This document shows, in pieces, positions 44,608 to 57,947 of a DNA stretch of 64,000 nucleotides. The notes under the pieces are model-generated. The model saw nothing but the letters and a program-made list of their open reading frames with translations, had not been told where the DNA came from and ran no database searches. The DNA is taken from positions 51,223,702 to 51,287,701 of the forward strand of contig JBANSL010000004.1 of assembly GCA_037127255.1 (NCBI GenBank), in the 5' to 3' direction. The position numbers and the translations under genes are program-made. The DNA is from Persicaria tinctoria. Taxonomy: Eukaryota; Streptophyta; Magnoliopsida; Caryophyllales; Polygonaceae. Position 1 is the first letter of the stretch. Every line of letters begins with the position of its first letter.

Positions 44608-45226
44608 TTACCTTCCGGAATCCCTTGTTCTAAGCTAACTCGAGGCTGTCGGCAAGACCCCACAATTCAACCATTGGAACCGAGCTCGCTCCTATGTTCC
44701 GGGCGCACCCCATCAGCCAAGTCCCTTGATTGCTTCTAATGACACCGCCGGCTGCTGCATTACCCACCTTGTCGACAACACCATCCGCGTTAACTTTAAC
44801 CCAACCTTCAAGCGGTCTTGTCCACGATACCAACTTCTCCATCCGCTCCTCCTGCTCGTGGTGCTACTCCATGTTGCTTCAGGCCGCCGTATACTCCTTA
44901 GCTTGAAGCATGATGAACCCGTCTTTGTCTCCTCTGAACTGTTTGTTGCTGAAGGCATGCTCGTTCCTCCACTTCCAAGTCCACCAGAGGGTGTACCCAA
45001 AGATTGTTGACCAATGGATCCCCTCATTAATCCTTCGATTGCTCATGATGTTTCTCCTAAACCATTCTGCAAAGCCAATGTGGAAAAAACAATCAGGTAT
45101 ATTTAATTCATTCCAAACATTATTAATCTTTGGGCACTCCCTGAATATGTGTCCGAGAGACTCCGTGACGTCGCTGCAATTGGCACACCATGGCTCCATA
45201 ACATTGAACGCGGCCGGTTCTCGCAC
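43592..45226 (-). pseudogene. L1-type LINE 3, 3' part with RNase H, antisense
   Basis: On the minus strand, a zf-RVT segment (CANCSDVTESLGHIFREC, about 45190) is followed by TLWWTWKWRNEHAFSN. RNase H lies near 44840-44640 (VKVNADGVVDKVGNAAAGG, MVELWGLADSLELA), and its C-terminal part YFRLVFREANFVADSIAKF appears at about 43800. The run of T at 43592-43601 is its poly(A) tail. The RNase H end is represented twice because of the 665-bp duplication. It is truncated on its 5' side at about 45226. Confidence 0.85.
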
Positions 45227-45244
45227 AAACGAGAATGGGTGCGA

Positions 45245-45990
45245 GAGTTGGAGAGGGATATCCCACTTTTCATTCTTTGGGTGCCATTTACTGCACTTTA
45301 TGCATTTATATCCTATTTAAGCATGATTGCATGTTTAAATTTCCACACTGCATTAAACTATTATTTAGGTATATGACGCATGCTAGTGATGCCTTATGGT
45401 ACGTGTGATGTGGCTCGACCTTGACTTCGCAGACAGTTTCAAGTACCCACCTTCCTTTTTTACTGTTGAGTGCTGCTTTTGAACGGGGTCTAGCCATGGA
45501 AATAACTAGTGACGGACTTCTACACACTTTCTTTTGGTTTACTTTCTTAATGGTTTGACCGGACTATGTTGTGGCAACTCTGTATACCTCAATTATACTT
45601 TTTCATGTTTTGTTTCAAACTCAAATGATTCCACGTGTATTAGTTATTAGGACAGGTATCAGTGTGAGAATATCGGACCCCCAATAGACCTTAAGCGATT
45701 TTAGGGTACGAAATCCCTCCTTTAAAAAATTAACTCTTTGTTTTTGAAACAACCCATACTTGAATTGCAAGATCCGAACGAAGGTATCCATTCCTTATAA
45801 ACGTAACCCGAGTTCTATAACTCATGCCATTACATAAAAAGGGAAGATCTAAACATCAGACGAAAATTTGTGTGCAAACTCCCGAGACCAAGCTGAAAGT
45901 TCGGGATTTTAGTCCAACCCTTTCTGGGGTTTCGTCAAACCATTTCGGGATTTTTATCAAACCATTAAGTGCTTTGTTTGAACAAATATT
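45245..45990. repeat. LTR-like fragment, right piece
   Basis: GGGATATCCCAC, CATTCTTTGGGTGCC and the following AT-rich run resemble 25220-25400. No protein is recognisable. Confidence 0.5.
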
Positions 45991-48094
45991 ATTATTTATT
46001 TATAATATATATAAATAATAACAATAATTTTTTTTTTTTTATTATTATTATTTATTATTATTCGGGCTGCCTCGGGCCCAAGACAAAATCTTGGGCCAAA
46101 GCAAAAGGTTTCGGGCCTCGTTGGGCCTAAGGAAAAGCCTATTGGGCCATGGAAAAAGCAAATGGGAACGTTGTAACTCGACAACGCCAGGCCGAGAGGG
46201 AGCCATGCGGAAGGTTGTCGACCAGGCCACCGGCGTCGAGAGGCAACACGACAGTGGTGCCCGCTGAAACAGATGGTGCAGCACCACCGAAGACCCAACG
46301 AGGATGGAAGCCCTTGCGGAAAGTATGCAAAGGGCCTTGGAGAAAAAGCCCCCAATTTTTATCTTTATTTTCGAGTTTTGGGGTTATCGAACAAGCACAC
46401 AAATACTGGACCAAATCTGGGAGAAAGTTTGAACAAGACGAGGCACCTTTTGCTAGCGACGGCAACAGAAGCAAAAGAAACGGCTTCGAACATTGAAGAG
46501 GATGAAGGAGGAAGAAGATTTGAGGTTATACCAGATTGAAAGGGTGAACAACTAAGGAGAAGCCATACGAAGCGAAGGTTTAACCCACAAAAGCAAAACC
46601 AGGAGATCTTCAAAAACCCCAAAATCGGAGGAAGCTAAAGGAGGTAGGAGGAATATGCATCGGAATCAGCTCGGACTAGGCCGACAGAAGCAATCGGCGA
46701 GGCGGTTTGAAGTGAGCGGGATCCGAATAGGGCTAAGGTTGAACTAGGGTAGTAGCATATTTGGGGGCGAGTGGGAATAAGACTCCGCATGTTTTTTTCT
46801 CAAAAAGAGGGTTTTTAGGGCCAGGCCTCGACCACAATTTCAGCCCATTGCACTGGGCCGAGCTTGGGCCAGGCTTGGTATTTGGGCCTAGTGCCTTTTC
46901 CAAACCCACCCTCTTTGCCGGGCTGGGCCGCTCACCGGGCCAAGTGGGCCTATCGTCTCAAATTCGTTTTCTATTCGAAATCGAACTAAAAAAAATGGAA
47001 AATCACAACATTGTATAAATACTTTCAAAGGCAAGGCAAATCTGGACAATATTAGCTTATTAACAAATGCAAAATCAACGTTATAGTGTACCGATACTTT
47101 CAAGCAGCACTCGGGCTATGCAAGAGAGAGTATTTAGGGTTTTTATTTCTCAATTGGATTTGATTTTAAAGATGAGAGCGTTTATGATTGAGAATAGTTA
47201 GCACTTAGCAATAGTATGACACCGGTCATATAGTTATAAATTATAGAAATTATGTATATATTTTTACTGTACTCAATAACTTATATATTTATAATTATAT
47301 ATAATATTATTATAAAACCGAGTCGGACCCGTCGGCCCACTTGGGCTTCACCCTCTGTACAAGCTCGGTCCTCTAGGCCTACTGGACGGGGCCCGTCGAC
47401 CCGCTTGAGCCAACTACTCTGTCTAAACCCGCATATTTTTTCGAACGGGTTGAGCGGGCCGGACAGGTTGGCCAAGTTTGCTCAGGTATACTTTTGATAT
47501 AATGGTCCACCAATATAAATTTGAGTCTTATGTGCATTCTTTTTTTTTATTAGGAAAAGATTCGGGTGGGCAAGCCCTACCCGGCAGCATCCTTGCGAAT
47601 AAGGTCAATAAGTCTTATGTGTATTCAAGTCTCCTAGCAACAATTTTTTTTTTAATTGACTTTTAAACGTACATCTGGGTCCCAACTATCCCAGCAACTA
47701 GCAAGTATTGTGATATGATTACGGAGTAACATTTAATTAACACCTAGAATAATTAAAAGTGAGAGAAACAACAACCCATCTGGAACGGGCCAATTCAAAA
47801 CGGATGTTGTGTTCTTGTTTTAACTTCAATTCATAGCTAGCTAGGGCTTTGTGCTGTAGCTTAACTACATACATGGTGGTATTTTGCACTACACTCTACC
47901 AAGATCTTTTTTAATTGGATTGGAATCTTCTTTTATTGTAGAGTATAAAAATATAGTAATTAATTTCTAAAATAAGCTGGGCAATACAAATCTTATAATT
48001 TGGATGGAAATTTGTTTCACATGCATCCTCGTTGTGATGGAATCTTTCATTATATGCTTATATGGTACCCGCACTTTAATGTCTTGGGCATGAA
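45991..48094. other. Mixed debris without an identified gene
   Basis: An ATT/T-rich tract (46000-46060) is followed by a GC-richer stretch to about 46960 with open frames that I do not recognise. The stretches 46800-46950 and 47310-47480 share GGGCC-rich blocks (GGGCCGAGCTTGGGCC, GTTGAGCGGGCCGGAC) like the ends of GC-rich plant hAT MITEs, but I could not pair the termini. From 47500 to 48094 I see nothing supportable. Confidence 0.4.
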
Positions 48095-48248
48095 ACTTGG
48101 TTTGTAATTTTCCACACCTCATCCCTATGTATTGTTCATCAAACTATCTGCAATTTGCCAAACTTTTCACTACTTGGTTTGTAATTTTCCACACCTCATC
48201 CCTATGTATTGTTCATCAAACTATCTACAATTTGCCAAACTTTTCACT
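48095..48248. repeat. 77-bp tandem duplication
   Basis: ACTTGGTTTGTAATTTTCC starts both 48095 and 48172; the copies differ at one or two bases. The second copy runs into the start of the outer CACTA remnant. Confidence 0.95.
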
Positions 48249-48699
48249 ACTACATTAAGAGGCTATTGTGGCGCCCAAAAAACCGTCATACACTAAGAAA
48301 AAAATGTGAATTACCGACGTTATTGTCTCGACGCTTTTTATATTCGTCGAAAAATTCCAACATTGTAAAGCGTCGAAAATTTTCGACATCTTTGGGTGTC
48401 GAAATTGGCATCCTTCTTGACGCTTGAATGCGTCGATTTGTTCAAAATAAAAAAAATTAAAACCATGCCTAATTAGCCTTTTTCACCCCCTTCTCTCTCT
48501 CGGAAGGTGGGAAACCTTCGAGCACCGAAACGGCGAAACCTTGCCCATACCTAATCTCGACATCTCTAGATCTAGATCTTATGCCTCTCCTTCCACCTAG
48601 AAAATCTAAGATATGAGATTTGCTTTGAAGTCTTTGGATTGTGGTTTCTAAATTTCCACCTTGCCTTTAATCCTTCCCTTTTTTCTCTCCGGTTCTCTT

Positions 48700-49050
48700 T
48701 CCATTTCCTCTCAATGGAGGATTCGATGCCCTTAACCATTCCCCGAATTGTCATTCAATTCCTCTCGATTCACTCTTGCATCTCTCATAAATCCTCTCAA
48801 GTGTCTCCCGAATTTCGCTGATGAATTTTGTGTTTCCGTCTCAGATTCCGCCTTTGCGACCTTCATGCAGTCCCTTAACCGCCGCATTGCGTCTCTCTCC
48901 GGCGAGCTCAACCTCGTTGAGATGATGTCGTTCAAAACCGTCTTGTTCGAGGAGCTACTCGGCCATTGCAACTAGGTTTACAAGAATCAGGCGGATCTCG
49001 TTGACCTCACTGACCGCCTTTGCGACGCTGGCTACCACCTCTCATCCTGT
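48700..49050 (+). pseudogene. Unrecognised captured gene fragment
   Basis: A frame around 48748-48975 reads ADEFCVSVSDSAFATFMQSL and GELNLVEMMSFKTVLFEELL, then a stop, then VYKNQADLVDLTDRLCDAGY in the same frame. The composition is that of a helical cytosolic protein and a GT donor may follow (CTGTAAGTTG at 49048). I do not recognise the family. Confidence 0.45.
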
Positions 49051-50099
49051 AAGTTGATTGTGTGTGAGTGTATCTAATTATTGTTGTTTTCGGCCTAAAT
49101 ATTTCACCGAATGCATCTATCCGAAGTCTGAACAAAATGTCGCCATGAATAAAGAAGATTCTGGATGCGTTAAGCATCTATCCTCTCTATTGAATGATTT
49201 ACAACAGTGCCTGCTTTTGCTTGTCCTTCCATCTTTGTTCAGGAACTAGAATGTACAGAAATTGCTTGTTGATTTCATTTTTTGATGTTGCACGACCAGC
49301 AAATGTTGTTGAATGGTGCAAATTCAGAAATTGTTGTTGTTTCATGGTTTTGGCAAATGATGCTGAATGGTACAAATTCAGGAAGTAGAATGTAGAAGAA
49401 CTGCTGCTATTTCAGAAGCCTAAATGAGGACTTTGAGAAGAAATTTGCACATATGTTTCCATCATGCAAGTTGAAACTTTCATCGAAGTGTAATCTGTCT
49501 TCCTCTACACGTATTATGATTTAGATTGTTACATCTATCTAGAAGCAACAGGGATCAGAAATTTTGAATGAAAGATAACCGACTTCTATCCTATTAACAT
49601 ACTCAATTTCTTGTTCATAATATGGAAGTTTATGGTTGGATTTAAACATTTACTAGCGCAGTGGTATTGTTTGTATGCCAGAGATTCACCTTTTTCTTAT
49701 AACATTACCCTACCCATTGTGTTCAGACATTGAGTTTGTTATTTATTTTATTTTCTATTGATTTTCCTTATGCTAATATAAACAACCGTAATATTTAATG
49801 GGTGCAGACTTCCGGCTACGGCGACTTCAGTCTCTCTTCGAAAGCTTCAATCCAAATCTTTCGGCAGTGATAGAGTCTTAATTTCGCTTTCCAGAGACCA
49901 ATCGACGACGACGAGGTGAATCTAAAGTTTCCTAACTGCATTGCATTTTCGTCAATTCATCAATAATAGAGACTAGGTTATTTTGAGTTATTGTTCATTA
50001 GTGCCTCTTAGGAAGGAATTTTCAGTTGCCTCGTTCAATTAACATCAGATCTGCACTTAGGAAGAAACTTGCATTTGGTTGATTGGTTGTTTGTGTTTG

Positions 50100-50284
50100 A
50101 TGTTGTAGATTGCAGTAATAAACCACTCAACTATGAAGTGGATCATTTCTATGATCATGAAGCAAGCAATGATGTGAAATTTATTGAGGAGATAAAGCCT
50201 TTGATCTCCTCGGTGTTTGAAGGGAAGAGTGCCACTGTTTTTGCTTATGGAGCTCGAGGAAGGGGCAAGACGTATACCATTCAG
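50100..50284 (+). pseudogene. Captured kinesin motor-domain exon
   Basis: After a TTGCAG acceptor the exon reads KPLNYEVDHFYDHEASNDV, then IKPLISSVFEGKSATVFAYG, then ARGRGKTYTIQ, and ends CAG before GTTTCTCC. GARGRGKT is the kinesin P-loop, with Arg where kinesins have Ser or Thr, so nucleotide binding would probably fail. The sequence looks closest to the KIN-10 type, but that subfamily call is uncertain. No other motor exons are obvious within the element. Confidence 0.75.
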
Positions 50285-52229
50285 GTTTCTCCTTTTTTTA
50301 CATTCAGGTTTTAGTTTTATTTTCTTTATATCATCATCAAGTCTATTGCGGGATTTGTGCCCACCCCTAACATAAAGGCTAGTGAAAGAGAAAAATAGGG
50401 AACAATAATCCTTGAAGATGAAAGCAATCATCAAATGTGACTAATAATCCTTGAAGAGGTTTAAGTTGTAATCTTAAAGCTTAGAAAGTACTGTTTTACA
50501 TTTGATTTGTGGGTTTTCCACTGTGTTGTGGTTACTTACTGTAAGAACTTTCTGCATTCATTTGTATTTATTTATTTATTTTTCTAAATGTCATGATGGA
50601 GTATAAGTGAGCAATATCATACTAGTATCTCAATCTTCAATTACATGTGTAATTTATTTATTTATTTAGCACTACAGGTGTTCCCATTTATAAGATGTTT
50701 TGATTGTCACATCTATATGATAATGCTCGGATGACAATCTCACTTTCTGGCTATAAAAATAATTAGCTCCTTATTTTGTGAAGGTAGACACTTGACTAAT
50801 CTTATATTGTAAATAATTTATCTTGTTCTATATTTATAATGTGCAGGTGCACTGAGTTTTTGGGTGTTTGTTGTAATCTGTGATCTACATACCTATGTGA
50901 TTGACATACTTTTAGTTAATTATCAATACATGAACTTTGTAATCTTATATTGTAAATCTCCTTTTTGCAGCAAGGCCAACGTTGTATAGGTATGCCATTG
51001 CAACGTTTGTGATGAATGTGGTAGTTGTCTCAGCTTGTGGGCTTGCAAGTCTCGGATCGAACATTGGATTTTGGTACACAGAAGTTCATATGCAATATTA
51101 GCCCTATTTAATCTTCCCAAGACCCTATAATGACATTAAACCATTAACTCCCTTTACTGGTTATATGATCTTGCCAACATATGCTATCACTCGGTTTAGC
51201 TCCCATTCCTGTATGTAACTACCTCGCAGATTTTTTCCAAGCAAGTATCACTTTTTCCTGTCCTTTTATTTTGAAATCAGCTTTATGTTTCTAGTTTACT
51301 GGGTATTGAGAATTGTTTCAATGAGTTCATTACCATACTTATTGCTGGTGAGTTCTTAGATTTCGGAAACATGTTTAATTCTTATTTGATCATTGTAGGA
51401 GGAAGGCATAATCTTGGACAGTGCATATTATTCCGAGATGAGAGATGCTGTATTTTTTTACGATGATCGCGAGTAGAAATATCTGATTCTATATGCATTC
51501 TTGTTCGGTGACTTTGATGGGGAATGGAGTGGTGACTTTCATTGCTCCCAAGGAGAAGAAGCATATAGGGTGATTCGTTTTGAGGTAATTATCACCTTTT
51601 TGTTGTCTTATTGTTTTATTGACTTGGTTTTGGCCATTTGTTAGTGATTATTTTTCTTTTCCTTGAGAAATATGATTTTGATGGCAGTTATCTTTCCCAA
51701 GGAGAAGAAGCATATAGGATGAAATTTTAATTTGTTTTAATATTTTGTTTTATCATTATTCTTGTTCATGGATTCGAAGTTGAATCTACTAATTAAATAT
51801 TTTTGTGGGATTCAATTTTATCTTTAGATCACAAATGAATATGAAATATCCTTTCACAGCTATCTTTTATATGTTTCTGTAATGGTACAAACGGTGAGTT
51901 TTAAACATCTGTCATTTGGAAACCTGACTCAACCGAACTTCAGATCCTTACTATGGGTGGCATGCGCTACTGTTTTCTTCTGCAAACGTTGTCAGTGTGT
52001 TATGCTGGGATGGAAAAGTCATAAGTGTTCTATCTGTTAGCACACCTAATGCACAGGTATCTTTGAGTGAATTGCTGCTTGTTATTCTACGTACTTTCTC
52101 CAGATAACGTGGAATACTGAACATATATTGCTAAGCATCATGTCTGTTGTCAACACCATGTTGATTGATTCAGCTCTTTGCGCTTCTTTCCAGTTGAATG
52201 AATTTTGAATATGTATCCCGATTTCTCGC

Positions 52230-52420
52230 AGGACAACGAGTCTGATGTAATCCTGAATACATGCTCGATGAAGCTAGACTGCTGAAGGTCTACAATGAGT
52301 TGCGACTTGCAAGAGAACACTAAGCTTGATGAGGGTCTCTTTATTCTCTAAGACAAGGAGGATGGAGCTGCAGATGAATACCTTGAGTTTGAGGATGAGG
52401 ACATTGATAAGATATGAATA
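52230..52420 (+). pseudogene. Unrecognised captured C-terminal exon
   Basis: Broken frames read YMLDEARLLKVYNELRLARE, then KLDEGLFIL, then DKEDGAADEYLEFEDEDIDK followed by a stop. An acidic protein tail is likely. It has at least two stops. The source gene is not identified. Confidence 0.4.
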
Positions 52421-53420
52421 CTCAGTCCTGCTTTGAGACCCGTGCCTTAGTGCCTAATATATTGTTAGAGTTTTCGAACTTTTATCTCGCAAAATAGGCT
52501 ATGTCACCATGTAGTATGCTATATAACATATAATGCTTGTAAAGCAGTTTGGGGTTGTGTACTTGTGTATCCATCTAATTTGATGGTTAAAATAAGAACA
52601 TGGAGCAACATAATTCTTGGATGGCCAGTTGGCAATGTTTTTATAATAATTAACGCTTTCTATGGGAAGTTTCATTCTTATTTATGTTTGATGTTTGATC
52701 CTTTATATTGAGTTTGATTTAGGAGAAAATGGGGGAAAATGTATATTTGAATAGCTTAGTGAATGCCAATTTCGACAGCCTAGGGTGTCGGAAAAGGTTA
52801 ATATTGTAGGTGTTGTAATAAGCCAATCTCGACGCCTTAGGGTGTCGAAAATGACATGCCAATCTCGACGCCTTAGGGTGTCGAAAATGGCATGTCAGTC
52901 TCGACGCTTTTAGGCATCGCAATGGGTTTCGACAGAATTTCATGTCGAAAATAGCAAGTTGCCATTCGTGACGCAAGAATTACCGACGTTTTAAAAAAGC
53001 GTCGAAATTGATTTTTTCGACGCATTATGGCGTCGAGAATGGCTCTTAAAACTGTCAAGATTGGCATGTTTTTCCTGTAGTGATATAAAGTGTCAAATCC
53101 GCCCCTTAAAGTCTAAGGTAGCGTTTTTTTTATCGCTACATCAGCTCGCGCTACCTTAGCTCAAATGTGGCGGCTTTTTAGAGAAAATGTAGCGGAATTT
53201 AGACAGTGTAATTAACCGCCACATAAGATAAAAAAAACCGCTACCGAATGACCTAACGTAGTGGTTTTCTTAAAGTTGCTAAATTGTCTAAGGTGGCGGT
53301 TTGTAGGGCTTTGGTGGCGGTTTTGGGAGTCGTAACTGGCAGTTTTTAAGGGTTTAGGTGGTGGTTTTTAGAGTCACAGGTGAGGTGATTGTGGCAGGTT
53401 TAGCTAGCGGTTTATATGGG

Positions 53421-55780
53421 GTTTGAAAGTGATAATTTATTTAATTTATTCACTTGACCGGTCAATATATATAATCAATATAATATATTTTATAATAAAA
53501 AAATTACATTCATATAATAAGTGTGTATATTCAGCTGAACAAAAAATTTACCGTTTACCTTAGAGATTTCATACAAAATTTACACCTGAATCAGTTGAAG
53601 CTAGGAGAAGAGCTAGCTATGCCAATTTCACCTAAAGCACAAACCAAACATTTGACTAGCTGCAAGTACTTGAATCTAGGAGAAGCAATACCAATTTCAC
53701 CTAAAGCACAAACCAACAGTGTTTTTATTTGGGCAAAGTTACCTTAACAAAATGGAGCCAAGTGCTTAAAGCACAAACTATCTATCTAGCTAACTATGTG
53801 TACATGTACATACCCACGCCATATATGCAACCACCGCACCGGCTCCGCATAATAACAAAATAGGTCATTATCTTCAAGAGGGATCAAATGCGTAGTTGAC
53901 TTTGATTGGCCGACCAAAATGCAGTATCGATCTTCATTCCTGCCATGAAAAAAACATAAGGATATACATTATTCAAACAATTGGATAAAAGTATTAAACC
54001 TACATAATTATCATGTTTGGAATAAAAATATAGCCACTTTTCTAAGAACATGGAGAATTCGAGATCCACTCTATTAGGATAGGTCACTTCGATCAAGTTG
54101 TTGATGCTACCAAGACTATAAAATTGTCAACATGCTTCAATTCCAACCAACCCCTAAAAATCCATTAGCACACTCAATAAAGCTGAATAGTTAACCATCA
54201 AAAGTTGAATCTTTAACCAGCAAAATCATAACAGAAAATGGGCAATTAGTAGATGACCATAAGTATAACAAGAAGATGAAGAAAAAGAAGAAGAAAGTAT
54301 AACATTTTTAGAGGATCAATATATGAACAACATAATGCATCGATACAATTAAAATTAAAACAGCTACATAATACATTCATAAGGAAAACAACGTATTTGT
54401 ATAGGATAAAACCGAGCCAATATGCCACTAAAATGAAGAGTAGGTTTCCAAAGTTGTGGAGCAGCTCATATGATATTTCCATTGATGATCAACAACATAT
54501 CTACGTCACAAGTTCCCCCCACTCCTAAGATCCCACTTAATAAAATTCCTTTAATAAAAAAAAATAATGCAAAATGAACTTACATGGAAATGATTTACCA
54601 ATTCCAAACGTTGTAAAAAGAAAGTCTCCTAACTGCCCAATTCCAAATATGGTGATGTACCCACTCCTGCAAACATCCATGGACCTGGTTAGTAGTCACC
54701 AATTAGAAGGTCGAAACATTAGGGGAAAAACAATGCATAAAGCTGAAAAAATATAGCATGAATATATATATAGATCATTGCTACCGCGAGGAGAAAGATT
54801 GCTTGGTGTAAAACTGAGAATCGAACTTTTGCCTATTCACAAACTAGAGGTCAGTGTTAATAAGGATATCATGTGAATCTAAAAAACTAGAATCAGACTA
54901 AATGGAAGCACCTCTATAGATATCAAGCTAGATTAAATAGTACAATTCAATCCAGATTTGAATAGCATGAAAATATATTGTGAAAATATTGGTAAGATAT
55001 ATTCTCTTTTACTCTTTTTCTTTACCATTTCTTAAACAAAATAATTAAGACAAACAAATCTAAAACTTAATGGGAGTCAATCTTCAAGGATTTATACCTA
55101 TGGATCACATAGTATATTCATTTTAAAAACCTTTTTTATAATACTTAATTAAGTATTATCTTTTCATTTTCTACATAAGCTATGTTTGATAATAATGGGG
55201 ATTTTTATCTCATTGTTGATCAATGTGAACTAATGTGAACTTTATTAATTGATTGAGAGAAGTAGTCAGTGCATTTGACACTAAAAATATTTATTATGGT
55301 CTTCATATCTTATCAAAAAATAAGTATGCACTAATACTTTCTTACATGTCAATCCATTATCATTTATTCATGGGAGGGTTTTCCACACTGCATATTCAGA
55401 TCAATCCCCACCCTCCTACATTGGAGTCTAATAGCAACTAATTAAGAAAGCCCATGAGCCGAGGCAATGCAAGCACCAGTGCAGTCAACAGAGGCAATCA
55501 AGTAGAATCCGGAAAGCTTTTGATGACCGTCACGCAAAAAAGTATGTGTAAATGCAAAAAAGCAATGAAATCAAAGGACATTTTCCCAATTGCTAAGGTA
55601 GACATCACCTAAAAAATAGCTTTTCATTCCTTGTCCTTTTGTTTCATCATTTTCGTTAAAATTCCATAAGTTTAAGAGATAATTAAAAGAGAACCCTCTA
55701 AAGATGCCATCAATGTTACATATCCCTTCCCAAACATAACATAAAAGAAAAACATTTTAATTCTTGGTAATAAAAACAAC
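53421..55780. other. AT-rich sequence without a gene
   Basis: The only structure I see is a duplicated block at about 53602 and 53677 (CAATTTCACCTAAAGCACAA). Frames here are short and random-looking. Confidence 0.6.
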
Positions 55781-56412
55781 GGAAATTTCACGAGGTACCC
55801 CCGAGATATCGCGAAATTCACGCGGTGACCAATTCTTTTATCTCTTTCACGTGGTACCCCTGAGGTTTGTGATTCTTTCACCTCGTGCCCCTCCCTCTTA
55901 TTTTTAACAACTTCTGTTAACTTTTAATTAAAAAAACCAATATTATTTTAACCCTTGTACGCAGAAACGTGAGTGCCCAGCGCATGGAGAAACCCGACCG
56001 AGTGAACAACCGCTGCAGGGGCTCAGGGGCGGACTCCGACAGGATTCTCCGGCGTCGGTGGTGGCGGCGGACTCCGGCGTCTGTGGTGGCGGCGTTCCAA
56101 TCATGGAATCGACTGCTAGTTACAGGTGAATCTCAATCCCAATATCAGATTTTACTAAAAATTAGGGTTTAGTATGATGGTTGATATGTGCAAAAATTTG
56201 TGTACATGTGAACTTTATTGACGATTTGTTGTTGTTTAGGGGTATATAGACCGCGTTTTGATGATTTTAGGTATAGGTATGATGACTTTATTCAATTATG
56301 ACGAAAATTATAGATTGGGGGAATTGGGAATTTGGTTGTGTTATCTTTTAGAAATTGGGGTTTTTTGAATTTGGTGATTTCTAAATTTATTTGTATAAAC
56401 ATTATGCTTTGT

Positions 56413-57872
56413 AGAATGGTGTTGCAAATGCGTTATATTCATTCGAAATATGTCGAAATGGAGGTTGATGACCCGGATAAGTGTAGTATTTTGGATATAT
56501 ATGTTGAATTGTTAGAAGGGGCAGAGAATAGGGGCATGATCCTCCCCGAGAATCCGACGTTATGGTATGCGCATAATGCTCAGAGTTTTCAACTAGAGAG
56601 TGACAACGATGTTGTGAACTTCATGAATCCATTTAGAGAGAAGAGATTGATTAAATTGGCCATTGGATCCGGGGACTCACCATCCAAGAATTTGGAATTG
56701 GCAAGGGGTATGATTGAGTCAAAAAGGCCGAAGGAAAAGTGAAGTTATGGTAGTCAGCCTAGTTCTAGTAGGAGGGTTTCTGCTACTATTGCAAGAAGGA
56801 AATGGACATATCTAACGAAATCCCGAAATTGCTCCATACCTAGTGAACCAACATCTGTTGAGGTTAGTAGGACGAAGGAGAATGTGCTTTATTCTTTGTC
56901 CCTTGTATCTGATTTGCCTGCAGCTGATTTGCCCAATGATGATTTGTTGGGTGAGAATATGTTGGAATCCAGAATAGATGAGGGGGCGTTGGTGTTGGCA
57001 TCTGGTGGGGAAACTGGTGATGAAACGACTGCTGATGAAACGAAAGTATGGATGATTTTTGTTGACAAAGCGTCTTTAATGGACGTTTTGAGAGACTATT
57101 GTATTCAATAGGGCTTCTCTGTTATGGTAATTAAAGCTGATCAGACAGGGTACACAGATATATGTGGGCAATCAGATTGTCAATGGAGGATCCATGCATC
57201 TAGACCTCCGTATGGAGTTACATGGGCAATAAAACTGTTGAATGACACTCTTGGCTGCCTCAAACTAACAAAGTTTAACTCAATGGCAACTCTAGCTTGG
57301 GCATCCAAAAAACTCCTTGAGCACGTCCAAGCGGATAAGGAGATGAAAGGGGCAACTATGCAAAGTCTTTTGATGAGTAAATATGGGATCAACATGAAGC
57401 CGACATCAATATACAACGCAAGGGCGCTTGCTATCAAGATCATCAATGGAGATGATGATGTTTCTTACGGGAGTTTACCGGCTTATTGTGAGGTTGTAAA
57501 GTCATCGAATCGTGGCTCGAGAGCACACATTGTTTGGAGACACCCCATAGATGATCCCGAAAAGCCTTTGCAATTTAAGAGTGTATTCTTAGCATTGAGG
57601 CCAATGATCGAGGGCTTCATTCATGTATGTCGAGCGTTGATTGGAGTAGATGGATGCCATTTGAAGGGAAAACATGGCGGTGTTATTTTATCTGCGATTT
57701 CTGTTGATGGGAACAAGCAGATTTTCCCCATAGCATATGGGGTTTATCAGAATGAATGTAAAAGTACATGGTCTTCTTTCTTCTATCAGTTGAGGGACGT
57801 TTTGAAACGTGCTAATAGGAACAATTGGTGTATTATCTTGGATAGACAGAAGGTACCATATCTTACCCATTG

Positions 57873-57947
<75 letters not shown>

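Larger units (their letters stand above)
48291..53082. mobile_element. CACTA transposon 2, non-autonomous, with captured host gene pieces
   Basis: The left end CACTAAGAAAAAAATGTG and the inverted right end CACTACAGGAAAAACATG pair with mismatches. ATA duplicates flank it (48288-48290, 53083-53085). Both ends carry many TCGACGC and GCGTCGA motifs; at the right, CGACGCCTTAGGGTGTCG recurs at a period of about 38 bp. No transposase frame is visible. The interior contains a kinesin motor fragment and other gene-like pieces. Confidence 0.82.
48245..53420. mobile_element. CACTA remnant, outer, right end missing
   Basis: CACTACTACATTAAGAGG at 48245 looks like a CACTA left end. The sequence resumes after the inner element at 53086 with many GGCGG, GTAGCG and CCGCTAC motifs to about 53420, consistent with a subterminal region. 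I found no matching ...TAGTAGTG right end, so the full extent is unknown. Confidence 0.55.

Noticed and set aside
46048..46622. Several overlapping frames between 46.0 and 46.6 kb
   Set aside because: Both strands are open, with no recognisable domain and GGGCC-rich composition. There is not enough to call a gene.
50100..50284. Working kinesin gene
   Set aside because: A single exon with an altered P-loop lies inside a CACTA element, and no further motor exons follow.
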